DNA from: CASPLG01 sp965120375
Lineage (GTDB): Bacteria; Bacillota; Clostridia; Oscillospirales; Acutalibacteraceae
NCBI GenBank assembly: GCA_965120375.1
Contig: CBCPMW010000013.1
Span: 62,001 to 126,000 of the forward strand
Reading direction: 5' to 3'
Length of the DNA stretch: 64,000 nucleotides
Under the pieces are notes generated by a model that worked only from the letters and a program-made list of their open reading frames with translations, was not told the origin of the DNA and did no database searches. Every line of letters starts with the position of its first letter. Position 1 is the first letter of the stretch. Shown in pieces: positions 25,255 to 35,273 of the stretch. The translations under genes were made by a program, and so were the position numbers.

Positions 25255-27432
25255 TTAGTTTGGTCTTTTCACGTATATTATTCCGACAATTTGGGAAAGT
25301 GTGGTTATTACTGCGTTTAATTGGTCAGTTCCATTTACAACTATATCTAAAATAGTTATTGTTTTTTCATTTTCTATACTTCTGGAACTTATAGAACTAA
25401 TTTTTATTTTTAAGTGATTTAGCTGCATAGTAAGTTCCGGTAAAATATTGTTTTCAGACAAAATCTCTAAAGATGCTACAAATGAACCTTTAAATTTTCC
25501 GGCCCATGTTGCTTTTATCCATCTTTCAGGTTGATTATCTTTACTTATTATTTTTGGGACATTCTTGCAGCTGCATCTGTGTATAGAAACACCGCTACCA
25601 CGAGTCACAAACCCTATTATATCGTCGTAAGGAATAGGATAGCAGCACCTTGATAATCTATAAAGGCAATTTTCTACACCATCTAATTTTATTTGAGATT
25701 CCTCTTCTTTATCTCGTTTATTATGGTCGTCTGACAAAGGTTTTGTATTTGAAACATCAACATTTTTTAGATATTGTTCTTTTACTGCTGAAACAATATT
25801 TTGTAATTTTACTCCTCCATATCCGATAGCAGCATAAAGATCATCCAAAGCATGATAATTTTTCCGTCTTAAAAATGGTTCGATTGACATTTTAATTTCA
25901 TCGCTCGATAAAAACAATCCATTCCTTTTTAGTTCTCTTTCCAGAGCAATTTTGCCTTCAACTATATTGTCTGATCGTTTTTCTTTTTTAAACCATTGCC
26001 GAATTTTGTTTCTTGCTTCACTTGTTTTTACTATTTTTAACCAATCTCTACTGGGACCTCTTCCTGTTTCTTTTGCAGCAATTATTTCTACTATTTCACC
26101 AGTTTTTAATTTATGTGTAATCGGGACAATTCTTTTGTCAACTTTTGCACCTATCATTCTGTGACCTATTTCTGTATGAATAGCATAAGCAAAATCAATA
26201 ACAGTTGCACCCATAGGCAAACTTATCGCTTCTCCTTTTGGAGTTAAGGCAAAAACTTCTTCAGGAGCTAAATCTAGTTTTATATTCCCTACTATATCAT
26301 TTAAATCCTCATTGTCACCGTGATAGTCGACTATGTTTTTTACCCAAGATAAATATTTTTCAAGTGCATCTTTATTTTCAAGAGGATTTAGTTTATATTT
26401 CCAGTGTGCTGCAACACCATATTCTGCGGTTTTATGCATATCCCAAGTTCTAATCTGAAATTCAAATGGAATACCTTCTTGACTAAGCACTGTAGTATGT
26501 AAAGACTGATACATATTTGGTTTCGGTATAGAAATATAGTCCTTAAACCGATTTGGAATAGGATTAAACATTTCGTGAATTATACCCAAAACGTTGTAAC
26601 ATTCGTTTATTGTATTTACTATAACTCTTATGGCATAAATGTCATATACCTCTTCCATAGTTCTACCCTTTAGAAAAACTTTATTATATATGCCATTTAT
26701 ACTTTTGACTCGACCTTCAATATGTACTTTTGGGAAAATAGGCGCAATTTTTTTTAAAATTTTTGTTTTTATGTTATTCAAAAGTTTTTCTCTATCGTTT
26801 TCTTTCAACTTAAGGGAATCTTCTATTTTTTTATACGCTTCAGGGTCAATGTATTTTAGTGATAAATCTTCAAGTTCTTCTTTTACAGAACTAATTCCAA
26901 GTCTATGAGCTATAGGAACAAAAAGCTCCATATTTTCAATTGACTTTTTTATCCTTTTTTTATTTGGCATACATGCAATTGTTCTCATGTTATTTAATCT
27001 ATCTGCAAGTTTTATTATTATTACTCTTATATCTTGAGACATCGCAACTAGCATTTTACGCACACTTATAATTTGCTGTTCCTCTTCTGTAGAGTCAATA
27101 ATTTTAAATTTTGTAACACCGTCTACAAGTTTTGCAATTTCACTTCCGAATTCATTTTTTATTTCATCTACTCCAGCTGAAGTGTCCTCTAAAACATCGT
27201 GCAAAAGTGCAGCAGCAATAGATTGAGTGTCCATACCAAGTTCAGCTAATATGTACGCAACAGAAACCGGATGAAGAATATAATCAACTCCAGATACGCG
27301 TTTTTGCTTGCCATGTGCTTTCTTTGCATAATCAAAAGCCTTTTTTATTAGTTGCATATCGTACTTTTTGTCACTTTTTTCTAGAAAACTAACTAATTCT
27401 TCAAATGTTCTATATTCTGGAGAAGATTTCAT
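25255..27432 (-). CDS. relA: Bifunctional (p)ppGpp synthetase/hydrolase (Rel)
   Basis: Rel makes and degrades (p)ppGpp in the stringent response. The 725 residues contain the HD hydrolase (YILHPVSVAYIL, AALLHDVLEDT, about 45-150), the synthetase (IPKPNMYQSLHTTVL, about 300), a TGS domain (VFALTPKGEAISLPMGATVI), a zinc-finger/CC part with SRCCYPIPYDDIIGFVTRG and a C-terminal ACT domain. Both catalytic halves look intact. It overlaps recJ by one base (TGATG), so the pair should be translated together. Confidence 0.96.
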   Translation of the reverse strand: MKSSPEYRTFEELVSFLEKSDKKYDMQLIKKAFDYAKKAHGKQKRVSGVDYILHPVSVAYILAELGMDTQSIAAALLHDVLEDTSAGVDEIKNEFGSEIAKLVDGVTKFKIIDSTEEEQQIISVRKMLVAMSQDIRVIIIKLADRLNNMRTIACMPNKKRIKKSIENMELFVPIAHRLGISSVKEELEDLSLKYIDPEAYKKIEDSLKLKENDREKLLNNIKTKILKKIAPIFPKVHIEGRVKSINGIYNKVFLKGRTMEEVYDIYAIRVIVNTINECYNVLGIIHEMFNPIPNRFKDYISIPKPNMYQSLHTTVLSQEGIPFEFQIRTWDMHKTAEYGVAAHWKYKLNPLENKDALEKYLSWVKNIVDYHGDNEDLNDIVGNIKLDLAPEEVFALTPKGEAISLPMGATVIDFAYAIHTEIGHRMIGAKVDKRIVPITHKLKTGEIVEIIAAKETGRGPSRDWLKIVKTSEARNKIRQWFKKEKRSDNIVEGKIALERELKRNGLFLSSDEIKMSIEPFLRRKNYHALDDLYAAIGYGGVKLQNIVSAVKEQYLKNVDVSNTKPLSDDHNKRDKEEESQIKLDGVENCLYRLSRCCYPIPYDDIIGFVTRGSGVSIHRCSCKNVPKIISKDNQPERWIKATWAGKFKGSFVASLEILSENNILPELTMQLNHLKIKISSISSRSIENEKTITILDIVVNGTDQLNAVITTLSQIVGIIYVKRPN

Positions 27433-29501
27433 CAGTCTTTACCCTCCAAAATACTTGTTTTTGATTTTATTTTCTGGATTGTGGGTGATAAATTAAAATC
27501 TATACTTTCATAATCTTGTTCAATTTCTACATAAAATTCGTCGGCAATGAAGTCCACTTTAGCTATACCTAATTCCTGAAAAACATCAAGTATAATATAT
27601 ATCTTTGACGCACAAACTTTTTCATTTATTCTAGAAACTATTACATCAACTCTCTGAAATGGCATTTTATTTTCCATAAAATAATTATAAATTACTTTAA
27701 AATCATCTTTTGAAGGGAGTAAAAGATGTAAGTCTGAAATTGATAGCTTTTTCCCGGTTTTAAAATTTTCGTAAATTCTTTTTTGTTTTAAAACTTTAGA
27801 TAGATCAGCGGATGATAGTTTAACATCGGTTACATAAAGCGAAATTGAATTAGTCCAGTTAATATCATTTTTGTGCATAGTAACAGCCACATCGACTGTT
27901 TCTCCCAAATTATAAAGAAATGTATCTATTGATTTTCCAAAATACAATACCTCTAAATTTGTTTGTTCTCTAGAAAGAATAAGTTTTAAATGTTTTCCGT
28001 TACTTATGGGTCTTATATTTTTAAGCTTTAAATTGCATAAAGCAAATATTGGTTCAGGATTAGCACTTCCAAAAGGTTTTAATTTATCAAGCTGTTTTAC
28101 CATGTTAAGAGAAAGTAAAGCAGGATTAAGCCTGCAATCTATATTTACTGAAGGAAACGCTAAATATTTAGCAGAATCTACGTATTTTAAAATTGCATTT
28201 TTGAAATTTTCTATGTTTTCTGTTTTAAGATTTATTCCAGCTGCCATAGGATGTCCTCCAAATCTATCGAGATGCTCACTGCAAGCTGCAATCGCTTCAT
28301 GGATCGAAAAACCTTCTATACTCCGGCAAGACCCCTTTGCTTCATTTTTATCAAAAGTTATAAGTATACACGGTTTTCCGTATTTTTTAACTATTCTAGA
28401 GGTGACTATTCCCAAAACACCTTGATGCCATTTTTCTCCACTTAGTATAATGATTTTTTCATGTTTTTTAATCGGTTGTTCTTTTAAAAGATTTTCAACG
28501 GATGTATATATTTCGCTTTCTGTAAATTTTCTTTCGTAATTCTTCTTATCAATACTTTGAAAAATATCAAAAGCTTCTTCTTCGGTCTCTGCTATAAGAA
28601 GTTTTACAGATGAAGATGCATCGTCCATTCTTCCACTTACATTTATCCTCGGAACAATCCCGTATACAACATTAGAAGTATCGATTCTCTTTCCATATAA
28701 TCCTATACTTTTAAGAATTGCTCTTATTCCGGGTCTTTCAGTTTTTGCAATTATTTTTAAGCCTTCTCGTACCAAATCTCTTGTTTCGCCTTTAAGTTCA
28801 ATAAAATCTCCAATAGTCCCGATAGTAACTAAATCTGCATATTCTTGTATTAATTGTTCTAAACTAGATTTTCCTGTCTCGAGCGCAACCACTGCTTTAA
28901 ACGCAACTCCGACTCCTGAAAAAGATTTAAATTTACTAGAACAATCTTTTCTATACGGATTTACTACTGCAACTGCATTTGGAATTATTTCAGGAGGCCT
29001 GTGATGATCAGTTATTATTAGATCAATTCCAAGAGATTTTATGTGTTCTGCCTCGGAGCACGCTGATATACCGTTATCTACTGTAATAATAAGTCGGACT
29101 CCGGTCTTATATAGCATATCTATATTTTCACAGTTTAAACCATAACCATCTGTTTCACGCTTGGGGATATAGTAGATTACATTTGCTCCTCGTTTTTTTA
29201 GATACAAATAAAAAAGTGCTACAGAAGTAACTCCATCAGCATCGTAATCTCCGTAAATGCAAATTTTTTCTAAATTCTTTATAGCACTTTCTACTCTTTC
29301 TTTTAACTTATCCATGTCAATTAAATCAAAAGGAGACGAAAAATTACCATATCCAGTTAAAAATTTGTCTGCAGAATCTTTATCATTAAGTTTTCTTACA
29401 TTCAAAAGGACGGCCAAGAAAAATGGAATATCCCATTCATTTTTCATATCCATAGCCTTTTCTTTATCGAGTTCTGCAAATTTCCACTCTTTTATGCCCA
29501 A
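27432..29501 (-). CDS. recJ: Single-stranded-DNA exonuclease RecJ
   Basis: RecJ degrades single-stranded DNA 5'-3' in recombination and repair. The 689 residues show DHH-family motifs: IYGDYDADGVTSVALFYL (about 82-99), ITVDNGIS and LIITDHHRPPE. The DHHA1 motif FGGHPMAAGINL follows near 420 and then an OB-like region. The start is TTG at 29501 with GAAGGTGG upstream. It is co-directional with tcdA (15-base gap) and coupled to relA. Confidence 0.95.
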   Translation of the reverse strand: MGIKEWKFAELDKEKAMDMKNEWDIPFFLAVLLNVRKLNDKDSADKFLTGYGNFSSPFDLIDMDKLKERVESAIKNLEKICIYGDYDADGVTSVALFYLYLKKRGANVIYYIPKRETDGYGLNCENIDMLYKTGVRLIITVDNGISACSEAEHIKSLGIDLIITDHHRPPEIIPNAVAVVNPYRKDCSSKFKSFSGVGVAFKAVVALETGKSSLEQLIQEYADLVTIGTIGDFIELKGETRDLVREGLKIIAKTERPGIRAILKSIGLYGKRIDTSNVVYGIVPRINVSGRMDDASSSVKLLIAETEEEAFDIFQSIDKKNYERKFTESEIYTSVENLLKEQPIKKHEKIIILSGEKWHQGVLGIVTSRIVKKYGKPCILITFDKNEAKGSCRSIEGFSIHEAIAACSEHLDRFGGHPMAAGINLKTENIENFKNAILKYVDSAKYLAFPSVNIDCRLNPALLSLNMVKQLDKLKPFGSANPEPIFALCNLKLKNIRPISNGKHLKLILSREQTNLEVLYFGKSIDTFLYNLGETVDVAVTMHKNDINWTNSISLYVTDVKLSSADLSKVLKQKRIYENFKTGKKLSISDLHLLLPSKDDFKVIYNYFMENKMPFQRVDVIVSRINEKVCASKIYIILDVFQELGIAKVDFIADEFYVEIEQDYESIDFNLSPTIQKIKSKTSILEGKD

Positions 29502-29516
29502 TTTATTGCGCCACCT

Positions 29517-30230
29517 TCAAATATTAATTAAATCTCTAACAACTTCACTTGCAATAATTATTCCCGCAACAGAAGGAACAAACGACACACTCCCGGGAAT
29601 TACTTTGCCACATGAAGACCTAACGACCATATCTTTTTGTATTTTCCTTGGAATTTCATCGGAATATAAAACTTTTAATTTCTTTATTCTTCTCTTCCTA
29701 AGTTCATACCTAATAATGCGAGACATAGGACAGACAGATGTCTTATAAATATCGCTTATTTTAAGCATTTTAGGGTCTATTTTGTTTCCAACACCCATGC
29801 AGCTTATTAACTTTGTTTTACTTTTATCGGCATTAATTATTATTTCTATTTTTGAAGAAATAGTGTCTATAGCATCTACTATGTAATCATATTCTGAAAA
29901 ATCGTAATCTTTTGAATTTTCTTTTGAGTAAAAGCAAATACTGCTTTCCACATTTATGTTCGGATTTATATCAAGAAGTCGTTTTTTCATTAAGTCAGCT
30001 TTATTTTGACCAATTGTGCTATTAAGGGCTATTATTTGGCGATTTATATTAGTCTTGTCCACAACATCTTTATCACAAATAGATAGGTTTCCGATTCCAG
30101 CTCTTGCTAATGATTCAATTGCATACGATCCAACCCCGCCGCAACCAAATACTAGAACCTTTGATTTTGATAATTTTTCAAGATTTTTCTCCCCAATTAT
30201 CATTTTTGTTCTAAAAAAAATGCTGTCCAA
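29517..30230 (-). CDS. tcdA: tRNA threonylcarbamoyladenosine dehydratase-type E1-like enzyme
   Basis: This is an E1-like ATP-dependent adenylating enzyme of the ThiF/MoeB/HesA fold. The nucleotide-binding GCGGVGSYAIESLARAGIG (about 30-48), the arginine finger-like block TNINRQIIAL and VDAIDTISSKIEII match TcdA (YgdL), which cyclises t6A to ct6A in tRNA. The 237 residues are typical for TcdA, and C-terminal PGSVSFVPSVAGIIIASEVV agrees. The start is TTG after AGAGGTTAAAG. A different sulfur-carrier substrate is possible but less likely. Confidence 0.88.
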   Translation of the reverse strand: MDSIFFRTKMIIGEKNLEKLSKSKVLVFGCGGVGSYAIESLARAGIGNLSICDKDVVDKTNINRQIIALNSTIGQNKADLMKKRLLDINPNINVESSICFYSKENSKDYDFSEYDYIVDAIDTISSKIEIIINADKSKTKLISCMGVGNKIDPKMLKISDIYKTSVCPMSRIIRYELRKRRIKKLKVLYSDEIPRKIQKDMVVRSSCGKVIPGSVSFVPSVAGIIIASEVVRDLINI

Positions 30231-30260
30231 CTTTAACCTCTTTTCTAAATTATAAATACT

Positions 30261-31466
30261 TTATATCCGAAAAATTATACTTTCCTTTTTAAACATATGA
30301 GATGTAACGAAAAAGGCAAGTAATATATAAAGTAAAAGCCAGCCTGCAACCACTAGAAAATGTAAAATATTTATAGAATTTGCTAAAATTTCCTTTATAA
30401 TGCAAATTATATTTACGATAGGAACGCACAAATGCACCATTTTTATAGCATGTATATCAAGTGAGTACATAAAGTAAGTAGGAAGCAATGAAATAATTGA
30501 AACTGGCATCAAGTAGGTTTGAGCTTCTTTAGACGATCTCGAGTAAACACCTATTGTTAGGTTTACGGCAGCAAAGAACATTGCTGTAAATAGAGTAATT
30601 GCAAATAAAGCCAAAATTGAGAGTGAAGATAAGTTAAAAGAAGATATTCCGGAGGAGATCAAAAGATAAACTGATAAGCCTAAAACTGTACAAAGTCCAC
30701 TAATAAGACCCATAGTAGTAGTAGCGATAAGCTTTCCTAGTATTATTGAAGTTCTGTTTGCGCTTGTAGAAAGTAAAGCTTCAAGAGTTCCACGTTCTTT
30801 TTCTCCAGCACTAATATCTGAGGCTGTACTAGATGAACCAACACAGCAGTAAAGAACTAACATCATAGGAACTAACATATTGAAATAAAGCGAATTCAAG
30901 TTAATGAAATCTTCATCTTGTTTATATGGATAGTTCTCAGAAAAATGTTCTTTTACAATTTCACTTGAAACAGCCTGTCTAAGTTCATCAATAGTTTTAA
31001 CGTATTCTCCTTCAACTAAACTACCTACCATGATAGTGTAAAGTTCCTTATAGTACTCGACAAGTTGAATTGACATCATTGCACCTAAAGAGGATGTGCT
31101 GTAGTATACTTCTATATTAAAATCCTCTTTGTTTAGAATTTTTTCATCAATATCATTATCAACTTTCAGGTAAGCGACAATTTTTTCAGATTCTAAAGCA
31201 GCCTTATAATCATCGTTTTCAACATCAACTATGCGTATGTTACTGTAAGTCGTACAAAAATTATAAAAAGAATTGTCGATGTCGCTTATAGCAATATAAA
31301 TCTCATTGTTAGAACTTTTTTGAGAAGAACTAAAGGAGTAGTTTATTGCAGACAAAGTAACTGGCATAAGAAGAAGAGGAATAACCAGACCAAAAATAAA
31401 AGTTTTTTTATCGCGAAGTAGATCTTTCATTTCCTTTAAAAACACAACAATTGCCCTTCTAAACAT
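30261..31466 (-). CDS. ABC-2 type transporter permease (NatB-like)
   Basis: This membrane permease partners the ATPase encoded just upstream. The 401 residues start with a cytoplasmic helix (FLKEMKDLLRDKKTFIFGLV), one membrane segment, a large extracytoplasmic domain (about 45-185) and then about five membrane segments. The motif SDISAGEKERGTLEALLSTS is typical of NatB/CcmB-like ABC-2 exporters. The ATG at 31466 follows GAGGGTGA, and the gene overlaps natA by 8 bases. NatAB of Bacillus exports sodium; the substrate here is unproven. Confidence 0.88.
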   Translation of the reverse strand: MFRRAIVVFLKEMKDLLRDKKTFIFGLVIPLLLMPVTLSAINYSFSSSQKSSNNEIYIAISDIDNSFYNFCTTYSNIRIVDVENDDYKAALESEKIVAYLKVDNDIDEKILNKEDFNIEVYYSTSSLGAMMSIQLVEYYKELYTIMVGSLVEGEYVKTIDELRQAVSSEIVKEHFSENYPYKQDEDFINLNSLYFNMLVPMMLVLYCCVGSSSTASDISAGEKERGTLEALLSTSANRTSIILGKLIATTTMGLISGLCTVLGLSVYLLISSGISSFNLSSLSILALFAITLFTAMFFAAVNLTIGVYSRSSKEAQTYLMPVSIISLLPTYFMYSLDIHAIKMVHLCVPIVNIICIIKEILANSINILHFLVVAGWLLLYILLAFFVTSHMFKKESIIFRI

Positions 31467-32193
31467 TTTCTTCACCCTCACAAACTAAATTGAATATAAA
31501 TTCATTTATCTCTTTATCACTGTATTTTTCTCTGTATTCATGTACATTTATTGTCTTTATTATTTTCCCTTTATGAAGTACAACAATTCTGTCTGAATAG
31601 TTTTTTATGTTTTCAATGGAATGACTAGAAAATATAATGCTTTTACTGTTCTTTTTTGATAGTTCCATAAAATCAAATATAATCTTTGATGCTCTAAAAT
31701 CAAGACCGGCATCCGGTTCATCTAAAAGTATTGTTCCTGGATTATGAACGATTGCTCTTGCTATTGCAATTTTCTGTTTCATTCCCCTAGAATAAGTGCC
31801 GACTCTTCTATCTATGTATTTTTTAAAGTCAAATATTTCAGCAAGCTCATTTATTCTATCATTAGCTTCTTTTTTATTCATTCCATTTAGAGTAGCAAAG
31901 TATTCCAGATTTTCTCTTGCACTTAACCTTTCATAAAGTCCAACTTCGCTTCCAAAAAGAATTCCGATATTTTTTCTAACTTCTTTCGGATTTAATCTTA
32001 GATCATAACCATCTACCACTGCCGTTCCATCAGTCGGGGCAAGCATCGTGCTTATCATTCTCATAAGAGTAGACTTCCCTGCACCATTTTCGCCTAAAAG
32101 ACCGACTATTTCGCCATTATTTACACTAAAACTTACATCTTTAATAGCGTCTATTTTCTTAAAGCTTTTGCAAATACCAGATATTTCAATCAT
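31459..32193 (-). CDS. ABC transporter ATP-binding protein (NatA-like)
   Basis: The 244 residues form one ABC ATPase: Walker A GENGAGKST, Q-loop region near NIGILFGSEVGLYERLSARE, signature YSRGMKQKIAIARA, Walker B TILLDEPDAGLD and the H-loop in FSSHSIENI. The signature reads YSRGM in place of LSGGQ, as is common in NatA-like exporters. The ATG at 32193 follows GAGGAGAA at a proper distance, unlike the upstream frame start at 32211. A strong promoter lies just ahead. Confidence 0.9.
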   Translation of the reverse strand: MIEISGICKSFKKIDAIKDVSFSVNNGEIVGLLGENGAGKSTLMRMISTMLAPTDGTAVVDGYDLRLNPKEVRKNIGILFGSEVGLYERLSARENLEYFATLNGMNKKEANDRINELAEIFDFKKYIDRRVGTYSRGMKQKIAIARAIVHNPGTILLDEPDAGLDFRASKIIFDFMELSKKNSKSIIFSSHSIENIKNYSDRIVVLHKGKIIKTINVHEYREKYSDKEINEFIFNLVCEGEENV

Positions 32194-32238
32194 ACAAATC
32201 ATTCTCCTCAAAGCAGAAAAGTATAAAACACAAAAGCT

Positions 32239-32267
32239 ATTCTATGATTTTTACAGTTAGATGTCAA
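32239..32267 (-). promoter_or_regulatory. Strong sigma-A-type promoter for natAB
   Basis: Minus strand: consensus -35 TTGACA (32262-32267), 17-base spacer, -10 TAGAAT (32239-32244). It probably drives natA-natB and perhaps the following tcdA-recJ-relA run. Confidence 0.75.
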
Positions 32268-32348
32268 CAATATTTATAGAGAAATAATCAAAAAATTAAA
32301 AATAGAAAAATTTTTTTAATTAGTATAATTAAATGTCTATAAAAACTA

Positions 32349-32377
32349 TTGATATCTTAGTAGAAAATATTTATCAT
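32349..32377 (+). promoter_or_regulatory. Sigma-A-type promoter for secA
   Basis: Plus strand: -35 TTGATA (32349-32354), 17-base spacer, -10 TATCAT (32372-32377). Start of transcription is expected near 32384, leaving a long leader. Confidence 0.6.
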
Positions 32378-32518
32378 GTACACTACAGTGTCGTTTTGTC
32401 GCACTACAGCTTGAATTGTTGTTGCCTAGAGAGCTTTTGTTAATTTTATTTTTCTCAGTAGTAGAGAGAATGGCTTTGGGTTCTATGGAGATTTTTCGAT
32501 AAAGGGGTGCTTGGTTTT

Positions 32519-35179
32519 ATGAACTTTTTGAAATTTTTATTTGGTAACTATAGTAAAAGGGAACTAAAAAGGATAAAGCCTATATGCAATAGAGTTTTTG
32601 ATTTGGAGGAAAAGTACCTCAATATGTCCGATGAGGAACTTGCTAGCCAGACAAATATCCTAAAGGATCGTCTTAAAAATGGTGAAACTACAGATGATAT
32701 TCTTCCGGATGCTTTTGCCGTATGCCGAGAAGCTGCTGACAGAGTTCTTGGAATGAAACATTTTCCTGTTCAGATTTTAGGCGGTATAGTTTTGCACCAG
32801 GGGCGTATAAGTGAGATGAAAACTGGTGAAGGTAAGACACTGGTTGCGACTTTGCCAGCTTATTTGAACGGGTTAACTGGCAAAGGTGTTCATATTGTTA
32901 CAGTAAATGATTATCTTGCCAAGAGAGATTCAGAATGGATGGGAAAGCTCTATCGTTTTTTGGGACTTACAGTCGGTTTGATTACCCATAATATGGACAA
33001 GGAGAGTCGCTCTAAGGCTTACAAATGTGATATAACATACGCGACAAACAATGAACTCGGGTTTGATTATCTTAGAGACAACATGGTGTCTTATAAGTAT
33101 GCAAAAGTTCAGAGGGGACACTTTTTTGCGATAGTTGACGAGGTTGACTCAATTTTAATAGATGAAGCAAGAACTCCGCTTATAATATCAGGAGAAGGGA
33201 ATAAGTCTACAGAACTCTACTCTGTTGCGGATACTTTTGTCAGAACGCTTAAAGCAATAAAAGTTGTAGAGATAAACACAAAAGAAGATAACGACGAGCT
33301 TTTCAAAGACTCGGATTATGTTGTGGATGAAAAAGGAAAAACGGCAACGTTGACTCCTGCGGGTGTTGATAAAGCTGAAAAATATTTTAATGTTGAGAAT
33401 CTTACGGATCCAGAAAATACGACTATTCAGCATCATATAAATCAAGCTATAAAAGCACACGGGGTCATGCAGAAAGATATAGATTATGTGGTCCGTGATG
33501 GGTCTGTGGTTATAGTCGATGAATTTACAGGTAGGCTTATGTATGGCCGCAGATATAATGATGGATTACATCAAGCGATAGAAGCAAAAGAAGGAGTTAA
33601 GATTGAACGGGAATCAAAAACTTTAGCTTCTGTCACGTTCCAGAATTATTTTCGTCTGTACAGTAAACTTTCGGGAATGACTGGAACTGCTATGACCGAA
33701 GAACCAGAATTTCGTGAAATATATAAACTGGATGTAGTTGAAATTCCGCCTAATAAAAGTCTACTTAGGGAAGATTGCCCTGATGTAGTTTACAGTACAG
33801 AAGCTGGCAAATTTAAAGCTATAATAAGAGAGATTGTAGAAAGTCACGAAAAAGGGCAACCTGTATTGGTTGGAACTATTTCAATAGAGAAGTCTGAAGT
33901 TTTGAGTTCTATGCTGCATGAAAAAGGAATAGAGCACCAAGTTTTGAATGCTAAATATCATGAAAAAGAAGCTGAGATTATTGCCCAAGCAGGGAAAAAA
34001 GGAGCTATAACAATAGCGACAAACATGGCTGGACGCGGTACTGATATAATGCTTGGTGGTAACATTGAATATATGGCGAAAACGGAACTTAGAAACATGG
34101 GATTTAGTGATGAAGCTGTAAATGAGTCCAACAGTTATTCTGAAACTGAGAACGAAGAAATAATTGAGGCCAGACGCAAATACATTGAACTTTATAACAG
34201 GTACAAAGATTCTACAGAAAAGTCTGCTAAAGAAGTAAGAGATTTAGGTGGATTGTATATTATTGGAACCGAGCGTCATGAGTCGAGGCGTATTGATAAT
34301 CAGCTGAGAGGTAGGTCGGGACGACAAGGAGATCCAGGAAAAACTAAGTTTTTTCTTTCGCTTGATGACGATCTCATGCGTATCTTTGGCGGCGAAAGAA
34401 TGAAAAAAGTGATGGGTAAGTTAAATATAGATGAGGATACACCGCTCGAAACCAGAATGCTTAGTAAATCGATAGAGTCAGCGCAAAGAAAGATAGAAGG
34501 TAAAAATTTTGCAATAAGGAAAAGTATTTTGCAGTATGACGATGTTTTAAATCGTCAGAGAAGTATAATTTATGCTCAACGTGACAAAGTTCTAGACGGA
34601 GATAGTGTTCAAGAGCAAATTAAAGCTATGATTGTAGAGGTTGCTAACAGGATAGTTGATTCTTATGTTTCCATTAGCACTCCGCGCGAGCATTGGAATT
34701 TAGAAGGTCTTAAAGATTATTATATGGGGTGGCTTATAAGTGAGGGTGAGTTGCATTTTGAACCAGATGAAATAGATACGATAACTCCGACTGAAATTGC
34801 CAATATAATAATTGATAAGTGTAATTCTGAGTATAAAAAGATAGAAGAGTCTTTAGGTGAGAAAAGTACTAGAGATTTAGAACGTATGATTCTACTGAAG
34901 AGCGTAGATGATCATTGGGTTGAACACATTGATGCGATGGAAGAACTTAAACAAGGAATTAATTTACGTGCTTATGGACAAAGGGATCCGATTGTTGACT
35001 ATCGTGTAGAAGGTTTTGATATGTTCGACAATATGATTTTTCTTATAAAGGAAAGTACTGTTCGAGGTTTGTTAGGATTTAAAACTCAATTTATTAGTAC
35101 TTTACGTTCTATGAAAGAGGAGTTTCTTTCACCTGAGAGTAGTGGAGATTCTTCTGATTCTCACAATGAAGAAGAGTAG
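32519..35179 (+). CDS. secA: Protein translocase ATPase SecA
   Basis: SecA drives Sec-dependent protein export through SecYEG. The 886 residues from ATG 32519 (ribosome site AAAGGGGTG) show Walker A EMKTGEGKTLVATLPAYLN (about 97-115), the DEAD-like IVDEVDSILIDEARTPLI (about 205-222), the preprotein-crosslinking domain, MAGRGTDIMLGGN, QLRGRSGRQGDPG and the C-terminal helical scaffold/wing. The protein ends in an acidic Ser/Asp/Glu tail. The usual C-terminal zinc-binding cysteine motif is absent. It is monocistronic, with a terminator directly behind. Confidence 0.97.
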   Translation: MNFLKFLFGNYSKRELKRIKPICNRVFDLEEKYLNMSDEELASQTNILKDRLKNGETTDDILPDAFAVCREAADRVLGMKHFPVQILGGIVLHQGRISEMKTGEGKTLVATLPAYLNGLTGKGVHIVTVNDYLAKRDSEWMGKLYRFLGLTVGLITHNMDKESRSKAYKCDITYATNNELGFDYLRDNMVSYKYAKVQRGHFFAIVDEVDSILIDEARTPLIISGEGNKSTELYSVADTFVRTLKAIKVVEINTKEDNDELFKDSDYVVDEKGKTATLTPAGVDKAEKYFNVENLTDPENTTIQHHINQAIKAHGVMQKDIDYVVRDGSVVIVDEFTGRLMYGRRYNDGLHQAIEAKEGVKIERESKTLASVTFQNYFRLYSKLSGMTGTAMTEEPEFREIYKLDVVEIPPNKSLLREDCPDVVYSTEAGKFKAIIREIVESHEKGQPVLVGTISIEKSEVLSSMLHEKGIEHQVLNAKYHEKEAEIIAQAGKKGAITIATNMAGRGTDIMLGGNIEYMAKTELRNMGFSDEAVNESNSYSETENEEIIEARRKYIELYNRYKDSTEKSAKEVRDLGGLYIIGTERHESRRIDNQLRGRSGRQGDPGKTKFFLSLDDDLMRIFGGERMKKVMGKLNIDEDTPLETRMLSKSIESAQRKIEGKNFAIRKSILQYDDVLNRQRSIIYAQRDKVLDGDSVQEQIKAMIVEVANRIVDSYVSISTPREHWNLEGLKDYYMGWLISEGELHFEPDEIDTITPTEIANIIIDKCNSEYKKIEESLGEKSTRDLERMILLKSVDDHWVEHIDAMEELKQGINLRAYGQRDPIVDYRVEGFDMFDNMIFLIKESTVRGLLGFKTQFISTLRSMKEEFLSPESSGDSSDSHNEEE

Positions 35180-35186
35180 GATAAGA

Positions 35187-35213
35187 AACCATCTTTACTG
35201 AAAGGTGGTTTTT
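35187..35213 (+). terminator. Intrinsic terminator of secA
   Basis: Stem AACCATCTTT/AAAGGTGGTT (10 bp with one G-U pair) with a 4-base loop, followed by TTT and a T-rich stretch. It begins 8 bases after the secA stop. Confidence 0.8.
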
Positions 35214-35273
35214 ACTTTTAGGTCTCTAAAAATACCAGAAAACACACTGAAACATGTAGCCTAAAACAAAAAT

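Larger units (their letters stand above)
32194..32518. other. 325-base divergent region between natA and secA
   Basis: This is the only gap over 300 bases. It holds the natA promoter on the left, an AT-rich middle with no structure I can assign, the secA promoter at 32349-32377 and a leader of about 135 bases. The leader contains a direct repeat CACTACAG at 32381-32388 and 32402-32409 and a possible 10-codon leader ORF (ATG 32470 to TAA 32502) that ends at the secA ribosome site. No recognised riboswitch was found. Confidence 0.6.
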
